Assembly (NCBI GenBank): GCA_041750975.1
Contig: JBGSYN010000092.1
Location: forward strand, 1 to 64,000
Direction: 5' to 3'
Origin: JBGSYN01 sp041750975
Lineage (GTDB): Bacteria > Pseudomonadota > Alphaproteobacteria > Geminicoccales > Geminicoccaceae
DNA: 64,000 nucleotides
How positions within the stretch are numbered: the stretch's first letter is position 1; each line of letters opens with the position of its first letter. Of the stretch, positions 44,653 through 53,102 are shown one piece after another. The notes below the pieces were generated by a model. It had not been told where the DNA came from, searched no databases, and saw nothing but the letters and a program-made list of their open reading frames with translations. The translations under genes were made by a program, and so were the position numbers.

Positions 44653-46095
44653 ATGGATTTGGTTGCGGCGTGCGGTCGGATGAAGGGAGCCGTTGTCCCA
44701 GGATTTGCACTACTTATCGGTATGAGTTCGACATCTTCATTGTATGCTCAATCGCTCGACGATGCTCTGGTCCAGACATATTTGAACAATCCGCGTCTCG
44801 ATTCCGGTCGAGCCGAGTTGCGGGCAACGGATGAACTCGTGCCCCAGGCCAGAGCCGGCTGGTTGCCGACGCTCTTTCTCAATGGTCAGGTTGAGCAGGT
44901 CGCGACGGAAACGGAGTCGAACACATTTAACGACACAGACACCGATGAGAGATTGGCGTCGAGTATCGCACTCACGTTGAATCAGTCGATCTATGCAGGT
45001 GGAGGCATCGGCGCGAGCGTCGAACGCTCCGAGAATCTTGTACGATCCCAGCAGGCGCAACTCATCGCGCTTGAACAGAATGTTCTCTTCGATGCCGTCG
45101 AAGCCTATACGTCGACGTGGCAGGACCGGTCAGTTCTTGACCTATCTCTGAACAATGAAGAGAGGCTCGAGCGCCAACTCCAGGCAACGCGGGACAGGTT
45201 CGAAGTCGGCGAGGTGGCCCGAACCGACGTCGCTCAGGCCGAAGCACGGCTTTCGCGGGCCCGAGCCGATGTCGAACAGGCGAAGGCCGATCTCGCAGAT
45301 TCCAGCGCTACATTCGAGCAGGTCATCGGTGAGGTGCCCGGCGAGTTGGTCGAACCGCGGGTGCTCAGCACGCTCCCACCGAATAAGGCCTCGGCCCAGG
45401 AAATTGCCAGCACCAATCCGAATATCATCGCGTCGAATTTCAGTCTGTCCGCGGCCCGAGACAATATCGACGTGGCTTTCGCCGACCTGCTGCCGAGCTT
45501 AACCCTGCAGGGCGAACTCTCCTATCAGGACGAGCCCTCGAGCTCGATCGACAATCAGCAAACCGCTTCCATTGGCCTCAATCTCTCGATACCTCTCTAT
45601 CAGGGTGGTGCCGCCTATGCGCGGGTCCGCGAGAACAAACAGACGGCCGATCAGGCCAGACATGACCTGGAGGATGTCATGAGGGAGGTTCAACAGACTG
45701 TGGAGTCGACCTGGGAGACCTTGCAGGCCGCCTCGGCGGCCATCGAATCCTTCCGGGACGAGGTTCGCGCCAATCAGATTGCGTTAGAAGGCGTTCAAGA
45801 GGAAGCCCTGGTCGGCCAGCGGACCGTGCTGGACGTGCTCGACGCCGAGCAGGAACTGTTCGAATCGCAGGTTAACCTGGTTCGTGCACAACGAGCAGAG
45901 ATTTTGGCCAGCTATCAATTGAAGGCGGCCACCGGCCAGCTGACCGTTGCGGATATCGGCTTGCCGGTGCAGGCTTACGATCCGGAAATTTACTACGAAA
46001 TCACCAGACGAAGGCTGTTCGGTATCGATACGACACTTCCTGCGGAGGCCGGGCCTGAGCCTCTCGGGGTCGCTTCGAGCCAATCCGCGGGGTGA
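44653..46095 (+). CDS. TolC family outer membrane efflux/secretion protein
   Basis: Trimeric outer-membrane channel for type I secretion or multidrug efflux. The ATG at 44653, with GGAGG 8 bases upstream, begins a signal peptide (helix around residues 11-28, cleaved after SLYAQ); earlier ATGs only extend a polar leader. The mature protein has the duplicated TolC pattern: SLDDALVQTYLNNPRL, LNQSIYAGGGIGASVERSENLV, a long coil region, then the second repeat ARDNIDVAFADLLPSLTLQGELSY, LSIPLYQGGAAYARVRENKQ, and ALVGQRTVLDVLDAEQELFESQV. About 480 residues total. No inner membrane ABC or MFP partner is encoded nearby. Confidence 0.93.
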   Translation: MDLVAACGRMKGAVVPGFALLIGMSSTSSLYAQSLDDALVQTYLNNPRLDSGRAELRATDELVPQARAGWLPTLFLNGQVEQVATETESNTFNDTDTDERLASSIALTLNQSIYAGGGIGASVERSENLVRSQQAQLIALEQNVLFDAVEAYTSTWQDRSVLDLSLNNEERLERQLQATRDRFEVGEVARTDVAQAEARLSRARADVEQAKADLADSSATFEQVIGEVPGELVEPRVLSTLPPNKASAQEIASTNPNIIASNFSLSAARDNIDVAFADLLPSLTLQGELSYQDEPSSSIDNQQTASIGLNLSIPLYQGGAAYARVRENKQTADQARHDLEDVMREVQQTVESTWETLQAASAAIESFRDEVRANQIALEGVQEEALVGQRTVLDVLDAEQELFESQVNLVRAQRAEILASYQLKAATGQLTVADIGLPVQAYDPEIYYEITRRRLFGIDTTLPAEAGPEPLGVASSQSAG

Positions 46096-46231
46096 ATGCC
46101 GGTACCCGAAAAATCGCCGGCCTTAACCACATTTTTATGAAGGCTCGGTAGTCTCGCATTGAAGCAAAAAACCTTCCGGTCCCGAAGGCAACCTTGGGTT
46201 CGACGGAAAACCTTCAAGCGAGGAAAGCGAG

Positions 46232-46720
46232 ATGAAGAAGCGTCTTTTATGGCTGGTAGCGACCGCGGGCGTAGTCGGACTATCTTTTACACCGGTTCAT
46301 GCCGGCACTTCTCAAACGACTTTGGTGGTCGGTGCCGAAGTCATCGCCGATTGCAAGGTCGTCGGTGGCGCCCTCGATTTCGGTTCCTATGTGACCGGTC
46401 AGAGCAAGGATCACGAGGCCGTTGGGTCCATCGACTACGAAGGTTGCCTGATTGGATCCGTGGTTCTGGAATTGAGCGGTGGTCAGTCGGGCTCGATTGC
46501 GGACCGGGCAATGCTCGATGGCAATGGCAAAAAGCTGAAATATCAGATCTATCGCGATGCCGGTTATTCGCAGGTTTGGGGTCAGGGATCGGGTGCCCAC
46601 TCGATCAACCTCACCAAGGCTGGTGGCGGCTCAGTTGAAGTCTACGGCAGGATTCCGGGCCGTCAATCGGTCGCTCGCGGCAACTATAGCGATACCGTCA
46701 GCGTCACTCTGATGTTCTAG
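46232..46720 (+). CDS. Spore coat protein U (SCPU) domain protein
   Basis: A 162-residue secreted protein with a signal peptide ending PVHA. The mature SCPU domain has the expected Cys pair (IADCKV and YEGCLIG), GALDFGSYV, ELSGGQSG, KYQIYRDAGYSQVWGQGSG, a VYGRIPGRQSVARGNYSDTVSVTLMF ending. The family forms the pilins of Csu-type chaperone-usher fimbriae and related secreted proteins. No chaperone, usher or adhesin gene is present, so it is an orphan in this window. A good RBS (GAGGAAAGCGAG) precedes the ATG. Confidence 0.88.
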   Translation: MKKRLLWLVATAGVVGLSFTPVHAGTSQTTLVVGAEVIADCKVVGGALDFGSYVTGQSKDHEAVGSIDYEGCLIGSVVLELSGGQSGSIADRAMLDGNGKKLKYQIYRDAGYSQVWGQGSGAHSINLTKAGGGSVEVYGRIPGRQSVARGNYSDTVSVTLMF

Positions 46721-47308
46721 AGGTTGGATTACTTCTTCCCAATCGATAGAGGTTTTGGCAAGCATTGCCTTGTCCGTGCAGCCGCCGATTGTCTTTCGAT
46801 CAGGTCGTTGAGATTGTCAGCAATTCGCGCCTCCTGACGGCGCGCCGCGCGGGGTGTCGCGATGTGCAAAGCCGAGTTCGGGTTCATCCGGTGTCCGCGC
46901 CAACCGCCGGTGATATCGATCGATTTTGGGTTAGTGGCCAGTGCATGGGGGGCAATAACCTACGACCGACGTGCACCCTGATCACGCGTGGAGTTCAACA
47001 GGATGAGGAATGTCTTCGCCATGATTCCCCGGTTTCCCCTCCCTTTTTCAGAACAACCGTAAAGGCCCAAGCCTGCATTCAAATGTGTCCTATGGAATTC
47101 GCTGCATGGCGCTTCAGGCCACGGATGGTCCTTCCAGAGCTATGAAACGGACGGGGAGAATTGAGTGCGGAACCATGCCAGCAGGTGAGATAATTACGCG
47201 ACTACATTGAAACTCCGGTATTGGCTAAGTCGTCTTTCGACATTAGCGCACGGATAATATTAGGAACGATTTGCGGTACCAACCTTGACGAGGATGTGCG
47301 TCGGCAAT
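46721..47308. other. Gene-free region between the SCPU and GGDEF-EAL genes
   Basis: There are 588 bp between two convergent genes. A 126-residue frame at 46765-47145 lacks an RBS, codon bias and any family motif. I see no terminator hairpin with a T-run, tRNA or repeat. Confidence 0.5.
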
Positions 47309-49069
47309 TTATGCACAAATCGGCTCAGATTCTAAAGATCGCCGATTGTTGAGGAATATGGTACAATTCTGCTCGGGCATCGGCTTCGCGAAATAGAATC
47401 CTTGTGCTTGATCGCAGCCCTCACGTACGAGGAATTGACGCTGGGCGGATTCCTCGACGCCCTCGGCCAGGACATCCTTGCCTAAGGTCTTCGCCAGCCC
47501 AATTATCGCGCGCACGAGTTCCTCATCGACCGAATTCTTGCCAACATCGATAAGAAAAGACTTGTCGATCTTGATCTTATCGACGGGTAGTCTCTTCAGA
47601 TAGGAGAGCGATGAATAGCCGGTTCCGAAGTCGTCGATGGCGAGGCGAACGCCCATCTCCGCGAGCCGGTTCAAACAGAGACGCATCTTGGTTTCGGATG
47701 GATCGACAAATAAACTCTCCGTCACCTCCAGTTCGAGACGTCCTGGCTCGCAACCAGTAGCGGCAAGTGCATCTCGAACGATTTGTGCCATCTCGGGCTG
47801 TCGCAATTGCGCGGCCGAAATGTTCACCGCCATGCTCAGATCATGTCCCGCGTCACGCCATGCGACAATCTGTTGGCAGGCTTGTCGGATCAGCCACACG
47901 CCCATGGAACGAATGAGGCCGGTGGATTCGGCGACTGCAATGAAGGTCATCGGCGGCACCATCCCCCATGTCGGATGGGGCCAGCGCATGAGCGCTTCCA
48001 CGCCGCAGACGGCACCCGAACGCAAGTCGAACTGGGGCTGGTAGTGAAGCGTCAGCAGCCTTTCGCTCATCGCTCTCTTTAACTCGCGCTCAATACTGCG
48101 CCTTGAACGCAGGACAGCGTCCATATCCTTTTCGAAGATCTTGACATCGGCGTTCTCGCTTTTTTTGGCGAGATCGAGGGCCAACTCGGCGGAGTGAAGC
48201 AGTTGCTCGAAATTGCGTGCATGGTGCGGCGCCATGGCAATACCGACGCTGATCTGCGGTGAGATATCGCAGCCGTTGATATGCAATGGGCGGGAGACGG
48301 CGAGTTGGGCGAGCCTCGCAAAACGCTCGATTTGATCGCGATCATCGGCTTCGTCGAGAATCAGGGCGAAGTTATCGTTGCCGATTCGAAAAGCGTGCGA
48401 TCCAGCTTGAGCAACGGCAGACAACCGACGGGCCAATTGCTGCAGAACGCCGTCACCAACGCGATAGCCATAATATCCATTAACGTCACGGAGCCTCTTC
48501 ACGTCGAAGACCAGAAGCGCAATGGGCCCGCCGTATCGCGCAGTGTCTCGAAGCTTGGTTTGCAGCAATTGCGCCAATTGATCGCGATTACGCAATCCGG
48601 TCAGCGGATCAATACCACCCAGTTGGTCCCGTTTGCTGCCGGAAAGGTCTCTGTCCCGCGCTATTGGCTCAGACATCGAGAGATTGCTTTTGCCGACTCT
48701 GTCCGCCTTGTACTCGTGGCTTAATGTCAGAACGTGAACGATACGGCGGAGTTTGATGGTGTTCCAAAGGTTCGCGAGCGACCCAGCGATCACCAATCCG
48801 GCAAGGATGCTATTGACCCCATAAATGATGCCCAACATCGCGAGGATCAGTGCCGATAGGCTGAAGCCGAGCAGTAATACCCAGGAAACTATCGAGCAGG
48901 ATACGAGTCGTCCGGCAATGCCCGAGATTCCTTCAACTCGATGTTTACGGAAAACTATGGGACCCTTGTCATGATTGGTGTTCACGTGGTTCCCGTCGTG
49001 GCCGAGGCGCGCAATCAAATCCCGCCACACCAAGCTTTTCGAAGCGGCGCGTTCATATTTTTCATTCAT
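47309..49069 (-). CDS. GGDEF-EAL protein, likely c-di-GMP phosphodiesterase with inactive GGDEF
   Basis: A 586-residue inner-membrane protein with two N-terminal transmembrane helices (about 60-105), a GGDEF domain (about 150-310) starting DPLTGLRNRDQL, and a C-terminal EAL domain (about 330-575). In place of the GGDEF signature is IGNDNF (near 230), so cyclase activity is probably lost. The EAL domain keeps GVEALMRW, the ETE-type metal ligands VNISAAQLRQPEM, LELEVTESLF, DDFGTGYSSLSYLKRLPVDKIKID, and LAEGVEE, all needed for c-di-GMP hydrolysis. It likely lowers c-di-GMP in response to an unknown signal. Confidence 0.93.
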   Translation of the reverse strand: MNEKYERAASKSLVWRDLIARLGHDGNHVNTNHDKGPIVFRKHRVEGISGIAGRLVSCSIVSWVLLLGFSLSALILAMLGIIYGVNSILAGLVIAGSLANLWNTIKLRRIVHVLTLSHEYKADRVGKSNLSMSEPIARDRDLSGSKRDQLGGIDPLTGLRNRDQLAQLLQTKLRDTARYGGPIALLVFDVKRLRDVNGYYGYRVGDGVLQQLARRLSAVAQAGSHAFRIGNDNFALILDEADDRDQIERFARLAQLAVSRPLHINGCDISPQISVGIAMAPHHARNFEQLLHSAELALDLAKKSENADVKIFEKDMDAVLRSRRSIERELKRAMSERLLTLHYQPQFDLRSGAVCGVEALMRWPHPTWGMVPPMTFIAVAESTGLIRSMGVWLIRQACQQIVAWRDAGHDLSMAVNISAAQLRQPEMAQIVRDALAATGCEPGRLELEVTESLFVDPSETKMRLCLNRLAEMGVRLAIDDFGTGYSSLSYLKRLPVDKIKIDKSFLIDVGKNSVDEELVRAIIGLAKTLGKDVLAEGVEESAQRQFLVREGCDQAQGFYFAKPMPEQNCTIFLNNRRSLESEPICA

Positions 49070-49355
49070 GCTTGCCTTGGCAATGCGCAGGTGTTCATCA
49101 TCAGAGAGAGTGAAAAATATAACCTATGATTTAGAAAGTCAGAGTGAAGAAACCTGTGCAGTTTCTGCCATTGCGTTGTTCTGTAACCAAGTCTGTTTCC
49201 GATCAAAAGATTTTTTTGGCGACTTAAAGTTGTATCCTGCTGCAATGCTGCCCTTTGTATGCGGTTCTCGCGGCCAACGTTTGCGCGTGCTATTCGAACG
49301 CGGGACGATTGATATGCCACGTGAACGAGCCTTAAGCTTTGATGTTGGGAGTTCG

Positions 49356-50108
49356 ATGAACCAGATAGATCTTGCCGATCGGCGAGCCGTCATCACCGGG
49401 GGTGCCCGGGGGCTCGGCTACGCAATCGCCCGACGTTGTCTTACATCAGGAGCCGCAGTTGCGATCTGGGATCGCGATGCGAATGAATTGATTCAGGCTC
49501 AAAACGACCTTTCGGATTTGGGGTCCGTTGGCACAGTGTTGGTCGATGTAACGTCATACGAACAGGTTGAAAAAGCCGTCGAGGAAACGATGGGGTCAAT
49601 CGGCGGTATCGATATCCTTATATCCAATGCCGGTATCGCCGGACCTTCGGCGACGACCTGGGACTATCCACTGGAGGCGTGGCGCGAGGTCATCGACATC
49701 GACCTCACCGGTGTTTTTCATTGTCTGAAAGCGGTCGTTCCCGGGATGATTTCGCAAAATTACGGGCGCATCTGTTCAACCGCGTCGATCGCCGGCAAAG
49801 AAGGCAATCCGACCGCAGCGCCCTACAGTGCTGCGAAAGCCGGGGTCATTGCACTCACCAAGGCCTTGGGTAAAGAGCTTGCCGGCTATGATATCGCTGT
49901 CAACTGCATCACCCCGGCAGCGGCTCGAACACGGATCTTCGAGCAAATTTCCCAGACCCACATTGATTATATGTTGAGCAAAATCCCTCGGGGGCGATTT
50001 GTCGATGTCGAAGAGGTAGCGTCGATGGTGGCTTGGCTTGTGTCCGAGGAAAACTCCTTTACTACGGGAGCCACCTTCGATCTCAGTGGCGGTCGAGCGA
50101 CATATTAG
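49356..50108 (+). CDS. SDR family oxidoreductase (FabG-like)
   Basis: A 250-residue classical short-chain dehydrogenase: the NAD(P) motif GGARGLGYAIA (about 15-25), NAG(IAG) after DILIS, the catalytic Ser in STASIAGKEGNPTAAPYSAAK with Tyr-x-x-x-Lys, and GGRATY at the end. The ATG at 49356 with GGGAG 7 bases upstream is preferred; an upstream frame to 48975 has no support. The substrate cannot be told from sequence; beta-ketoacyl-ACP reductase is one possibility, as is sugar or fatty acid oxidation. It is divergent from the GGDEF-EAL gene. Confidence 0.85.
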   Translation: MNQIDLADRRAVITGGARGLGYAIARRCLTSGAAVAIWDRDANELIQAQNDLSDLGSVGTVLVDVTSYEQVEKAVEETMGSIGGIDILISNAGIAGPSATTWDYPLEAWREVIDIDLTGVFHCLKAVVPGMISQNYGRICSTASIAGKEGNPTAAPYSAAKAGVIALTKALGKELAGYDIAVNCITPAAARTRIFEQISQTHIDYMLSKIPRGRFVDVEEVASMVAWLVSEENSFTTGATFDLSGGRATY

Positions 50109-50173
50109 TTGCCCACTTTCGGGGCGCAGAAATTTTGGCCAGGCAACTACTACTCGGTCGATAGATTTCGAGA

Positions 50174-50536
50174 ATGGCACTTACCGAAGGCTCGACCAAC
50201 CGCACCAATGGCCAAGTACCGGAGCACCACGCGTCGGGTGCAACAATAGGCAAGATCGGTTCGCCCGAGATGACATCGGAACAGTTCAAGGCGTGGCGCA
50301 AGAGCTTGGGTTTGTCGCAAAAAGCCGCCGCCGATGCCCTGGGCCTCAAAAACCGGATTGTTCAGTACTATGAAAAAGGCGAGCGCGACGGCGAAGAAGT
50401 CAAGATCCCGAAGTATATCAGGCTAGCATGCTTCGCCCTGACCTCGGGAAGAACGGATTATAAAGGACCCGAAACGGCATCGAGCTTCAACAAGACAAAA
50501 AAGTCCAAGAAAAAAGAAAAGTCGGGCACGAAATGA
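50174..50536 (+). CDS. XRE family transcriptional regulator
   Basis: A small helix-turn-helix protein. The conserved part begins MTSEQFKAWRKSLGLSQKAAADALGL and continues KNRIVQYYEKGERDGEEVKIPKYIRLACFALTSG, an XRE/Cro DNA-binding domain of the kind seen in cytoplasmic repressors. The ATG at 50174 gives 120 residues, but a start at 50270 (88 residues) would begin exactly with the domain and is an equal candidate. The C-terminus is lysine-rich (KTKKSKKKEKSGTK). It is 75 bp upstream of the VWA gene, same strand. Confidence 0.82.
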   Translation: MALTEGSTNRTNGQVPEHHASGATIGKIGSPEMTSEQFKAWRKSLGLSQKAAADALGLKNRIVQYYEKGERDGEEVKIPKYIRLACFALTSGRTDYKGPETASSFNKTKKSKKKEKSGTK

Positions 50537-50611
50537 TCTACGTGCAGAGCACCAGCACCTATCATTGTCGTCAGCAGTGGATTCTCGATCCGGGAAGCCA
50601 ACATAATCTCT

Positions 50612-51301
50612 ATGCCTAGTAAGGATATCGCATCACCCGGCGGCCGTGAGATTGAGAGCTTTGTCGAACGGGCTCGAGGATTGGCCCGTTCGACACCTCC
50701 GGCCCGGATAATCTTCGCCCTGGACGCGACCGCTTCACGTGAACCGACATGGAAACTGGCGTGCCGGGTCCAGAGCGACATGTTCGGTTCTGCGGTGGCA
50801 CGTGAAGACCTGGCCGTCCAACTCGTATTCTATCGAGGTTTCGATGAGTGTCGCGCGAGCAAATGGGTCAAGGATCCGGACGCCTTGGTCAATCTCATGA
50901 TGGCGGTACGGTGTAAAGCAGGTCAGACACAAATCCGTCGGATTTTGCGTCACGGCTATCGCGAGGCGGAAAACCGGCAGGTTCACGCTATTGTCTTCGT
51001 TGGCGATTGTGTCGAAGAGGATGTCGATGAACTCGGCATGTTGGCTGGAAGGTTGGCGCTCAGAGGCGTACGGCTTTTTCTGTTTCAAGAGGGCGACAAT
51101 TCAATAGCTTCCCGCGCCTTCCACCATTTGGCTCAGGCAACCAAGGGTGCACACTGCAAATTTGACGCGAGCGCTCCGGATCAATTGCGAGAATTGCTTG
51201 CTGCCGTAGCAACTTATGCACGAGGTGGTACCGGTGCATTAAAGACACTCGCCAAAAAACGCGGTGGCATTACCCGCCTTATCGAAAAGCAGGTACGCTG
51301 A
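50612..51301 (+). CDS. VWA domain protein (DnaJ-associated type)
   Basis: A 229-residue protein with a von Willebrand A-like fold: ARIIFALDATASREPTW carries the metal-ion-dependent adhesion site start (DxTxS), and HAIVFVGDCVEEDVDEL carries the later Asp/Glu positions. No signal peptide or membrane helix is evident, so it is cytoplasmic. It lies immediately before a membrane J-domain gene on the same strand, an arrangement seen in other Alphaproteobacteria that suggests a shared chaperone or assembly function. A parS-like 10-bp core (TTCACGTGAA) occurs inside the gene. Confidence 0.78.
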   Translation: MPSKDIASPGGREIESFVERARGLARSTPPARIIFALDATASREPTWKLACRVQSDMFGSAVAREDLAVQLVFYRGFDECRASKWVKDPDALVNLMMAVRCKAGQTQIRRILRHGYREAENRQVHAIVFVGDCVEEDVDELGMLAGRLALRGVRLFLFQEGDNSIASRAFHHLAQATKGAHCKFDASAPDQLRELLAAVATYARGGTGALKTLAKKRGGITRLIEKQVR

Positions 51302-51318
51302 TGGCAGCATGACAGGTA

Positions 51319-52032
51319 ATGATCATGTTGTATTTTTTAATTGGTTGCGCACTCTTTGCTCTGTTCATTTTTTCGTTGCGCCATCTTGCGACCGTTTCTC
51401 CGTCAAATCTTGCTAATGCAGTTCGCACGTTTGTCGGTGTTTTTAGCGCATTGGCGGGAAGCGGGCTCCTTATGGCCGGCAGGGTCGGCCTTGCTGCCGT
51501 CGCTATTGGCGCAGCCTTTATGGCGTTTCGATCATTGCGGGCATCGTCCGCCGGTTTGCATGGCGATCACTCCAATGGTGAGTCCCGGGTCAGGACGGCA
51601 TTCTTGGATATGAGCCTCGATACGGTCACGCATGAAATGAATGGAGAGATATTGGCGGGCACCCATAAAGGGAGGACGCTGAGCGATCTCGGTATTGAAT
51701 CGTTGGTTGATCTTTGGAACGAAGTCAGGCGTGATGACCCGCAGTCGATTTCGTTGGTCGAAGCCTATCTTGACTTTCGCGATGCGGATTGGCGCGATGG
51801 GCTAGGCACTGCCGGCGACAATTCCGGAGCACCGTCCGACTCGCCCTTGATGGACGATCGAACGGCTCTGGAAATCCTCGGACTTGATGAAGGGGCCAGT
51901 GCGGAAGACATTGGACGCGCCCACCGCCAGCTTTTATCCAAACTCCACCCCGACCATGGGGGAAGCAATTACCTGGCTGCGAAGATCAATGAGGCAAAAG
52001 CGCATCTGCTTCGATCCAGACGTAGCCCATAA
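51319..52032 (+). CDS. Membrane-anchored DnaJ-domain protein
   Basis: A 237-residue protein with two N-terminal hydrophobic helices (about 4-22 and 36-66), a middle region with EMNGEILAGTHKGRTLSDLG, and a C-terminal J-domain containing ALEILGLDEGASAEDIGRAHRQLLSKLHPDHGGSNYLAAKINEAK with the HPD tripeptide needed to activate DnaK. The layout resembles Tim14/Pam18-type J-proteins. It is 17 bp after the VWA gene. Its client or site of action is unknown. Confidence 0.85.
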   Translation: MIMLYFLIGCALFALFIFSLRHLATVSPSNLANAVRTFVGVFSALAGSGLLMAGRVGLAAVAIGAAFMAFRSLRASSAGLHGDHSNGESRVRTAFLDMSLDTVTHEMNGEILAGTHKGRTLSDLGIESLVDLWNEVRRDDPQSISLVEAYLDFRDADWRDGLGTAGDNSGAPSDSPLMDDRTALEILGLDEGASAEDIGRAHRQLLSKLHPDHGGSNYLAAKINEAKAHLLRSRRSP

Positions 52033-52196
52033 ATGCCCTTTGTCGTAATTGACGATACGAAATTCTGCTACTTATCCAATTCTCGCTGGTTTACGCGCGC
52101 TCAGAGTCCGCGACCGTAACTTTTGACATGATACGGCGTTGCAGAAAGGCGATTTTGCTTTTCATGAGATGATACCACGCAAGGTGATAACTGATA

Positions 52197-53081
52197 ATGG
52201 CACGTGTACGCACCGCGGTTTTCCCAGTAGCTGGACTTGGCACACGAATGCTTCCAGCGACGAAGGTTCTGCCCAAAGAGATGCTTCCGGTTGTCGATAA
52301 GCCCATCGTTCAGTATGCGGTGGAAGAGGCTGCCGCGGCGGGAGTGGAAAAATACGTTTTCGTGACGGGGCGCGGCAAGTCGCTAATTGAGGATCACTTC
52401 GACCGCGCATTTGAACTCTTCGAGACCCTGCGGCAAAAAGAAAAGGAAGCGCAGCTTCGCGATCTAGAAACTTCCCTCAGTGTCGCGGGCGACATTGTCT
52501 ACACCCGTCAGCAGGAGCCGAAGGGCCTGGGCCATGCGGTATGGTGCGCCCGACACGTGGTCGGCGAAGAGCCGTTCGCTGTGGTGTTGGTCGATGACCT
52601 TATTCACGGCGAAGTACCCTGCCTTACGCAGATGATCAGGGCGCATGGCAACGTTGGCGGCAATGTCGTAGCACTCATTGACGTGCCGACGGAACAGACA
52701 TCGCGCTATGGAATTGTCGATCCGGGCGAACAGTCCGCAAACCTCGTCGAAATAAAGGGCATGGTCGAAAAGCCGAAACCAGAGAACGCGCCGTCGAATT
52801 TTGCCGTCGTCGGGCGATATGTTTTGGTGCCGGAAATACTGAAGATCCTAGAGCAGATCGGGCCTGGTGCCGGTGGCGAGATTCAGTTGACCGATGCCAT
52901 GGCAGCGATGATTGGCACAATTCCGTTTCATGGCTTCAGATTTGAAGGCCAAAGGTTCGATTGCGGCAATAAGCTCGGCTATCTAGAAGCGCAACTGGCT
53001 CTCGCAATTGCGAATGAGGACATGAGTGCGGATGTTCGCCGGCTCATTGCGCATTACCATGGCAATCGAACTAGTCATTAG
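52197..53081 (+). CDS. galU: UTP-glucose-1-phosphate uridylyltransferase GalU
   Basis: Makes UDP-glucose from glucose-1-phosphate and UTP. The 294 residues carry the nucleotide-binding start VFPVAGLGTRMLPATKVLPKEMLPVVDKPIVQYAVEEA and the terminal GFRFEGQRFDCGNKLGYLEA, both diagnostic. It begins a three-gene cluster (galU, UDP-glucose dehydrogenase, phosphomannomutase) for sugar nucleotide supply to surface polysaccharides. The 164-bp leader before it probably holds the promoter. Confidence 0.96.
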   Translation: MARVRTAVFPVAGLGTRMLPATKVLPKEMLPVVDKPIVQYAVEEAAAAGVEKYVFVTGRGKSLIEDHFDRAFELFETLRQKEKEAQLRDLETSLSVAGDIVYTRQQEPKGLGHAVWCARHVVGEEPFAVVLVDDLIHGEVPCLTQMIRAHGNVGGNVVALIDVPTEQTSRYGIVDPGEQSANLVEIKGMVEKPKPENAPSNFAVVGRYVLVPEILKILEQIGPGAGGEIQLTDAMAAMIGTIPFHGFRFEGQRFDCGNKLGYLEAQLALAIANEDMSADVRRLIAHYHGNRTSH

Positions 53082-53102
53082 TCGCGAAGGAACCGGAATA
53101 CC

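Noticed and set aside
46123..46137. TTAA-N7-TTTA upstream of the SCPU gene as a CtrA box
   Set aside because: The second half-site lies in a T-run and lacks the final C; no independent evidence supports it.
46765..47145. A 126-codon frame downstream of the SCPU gene
   Set aside because: No RBS, atypical codon use and Cys/Arg-rich composition.
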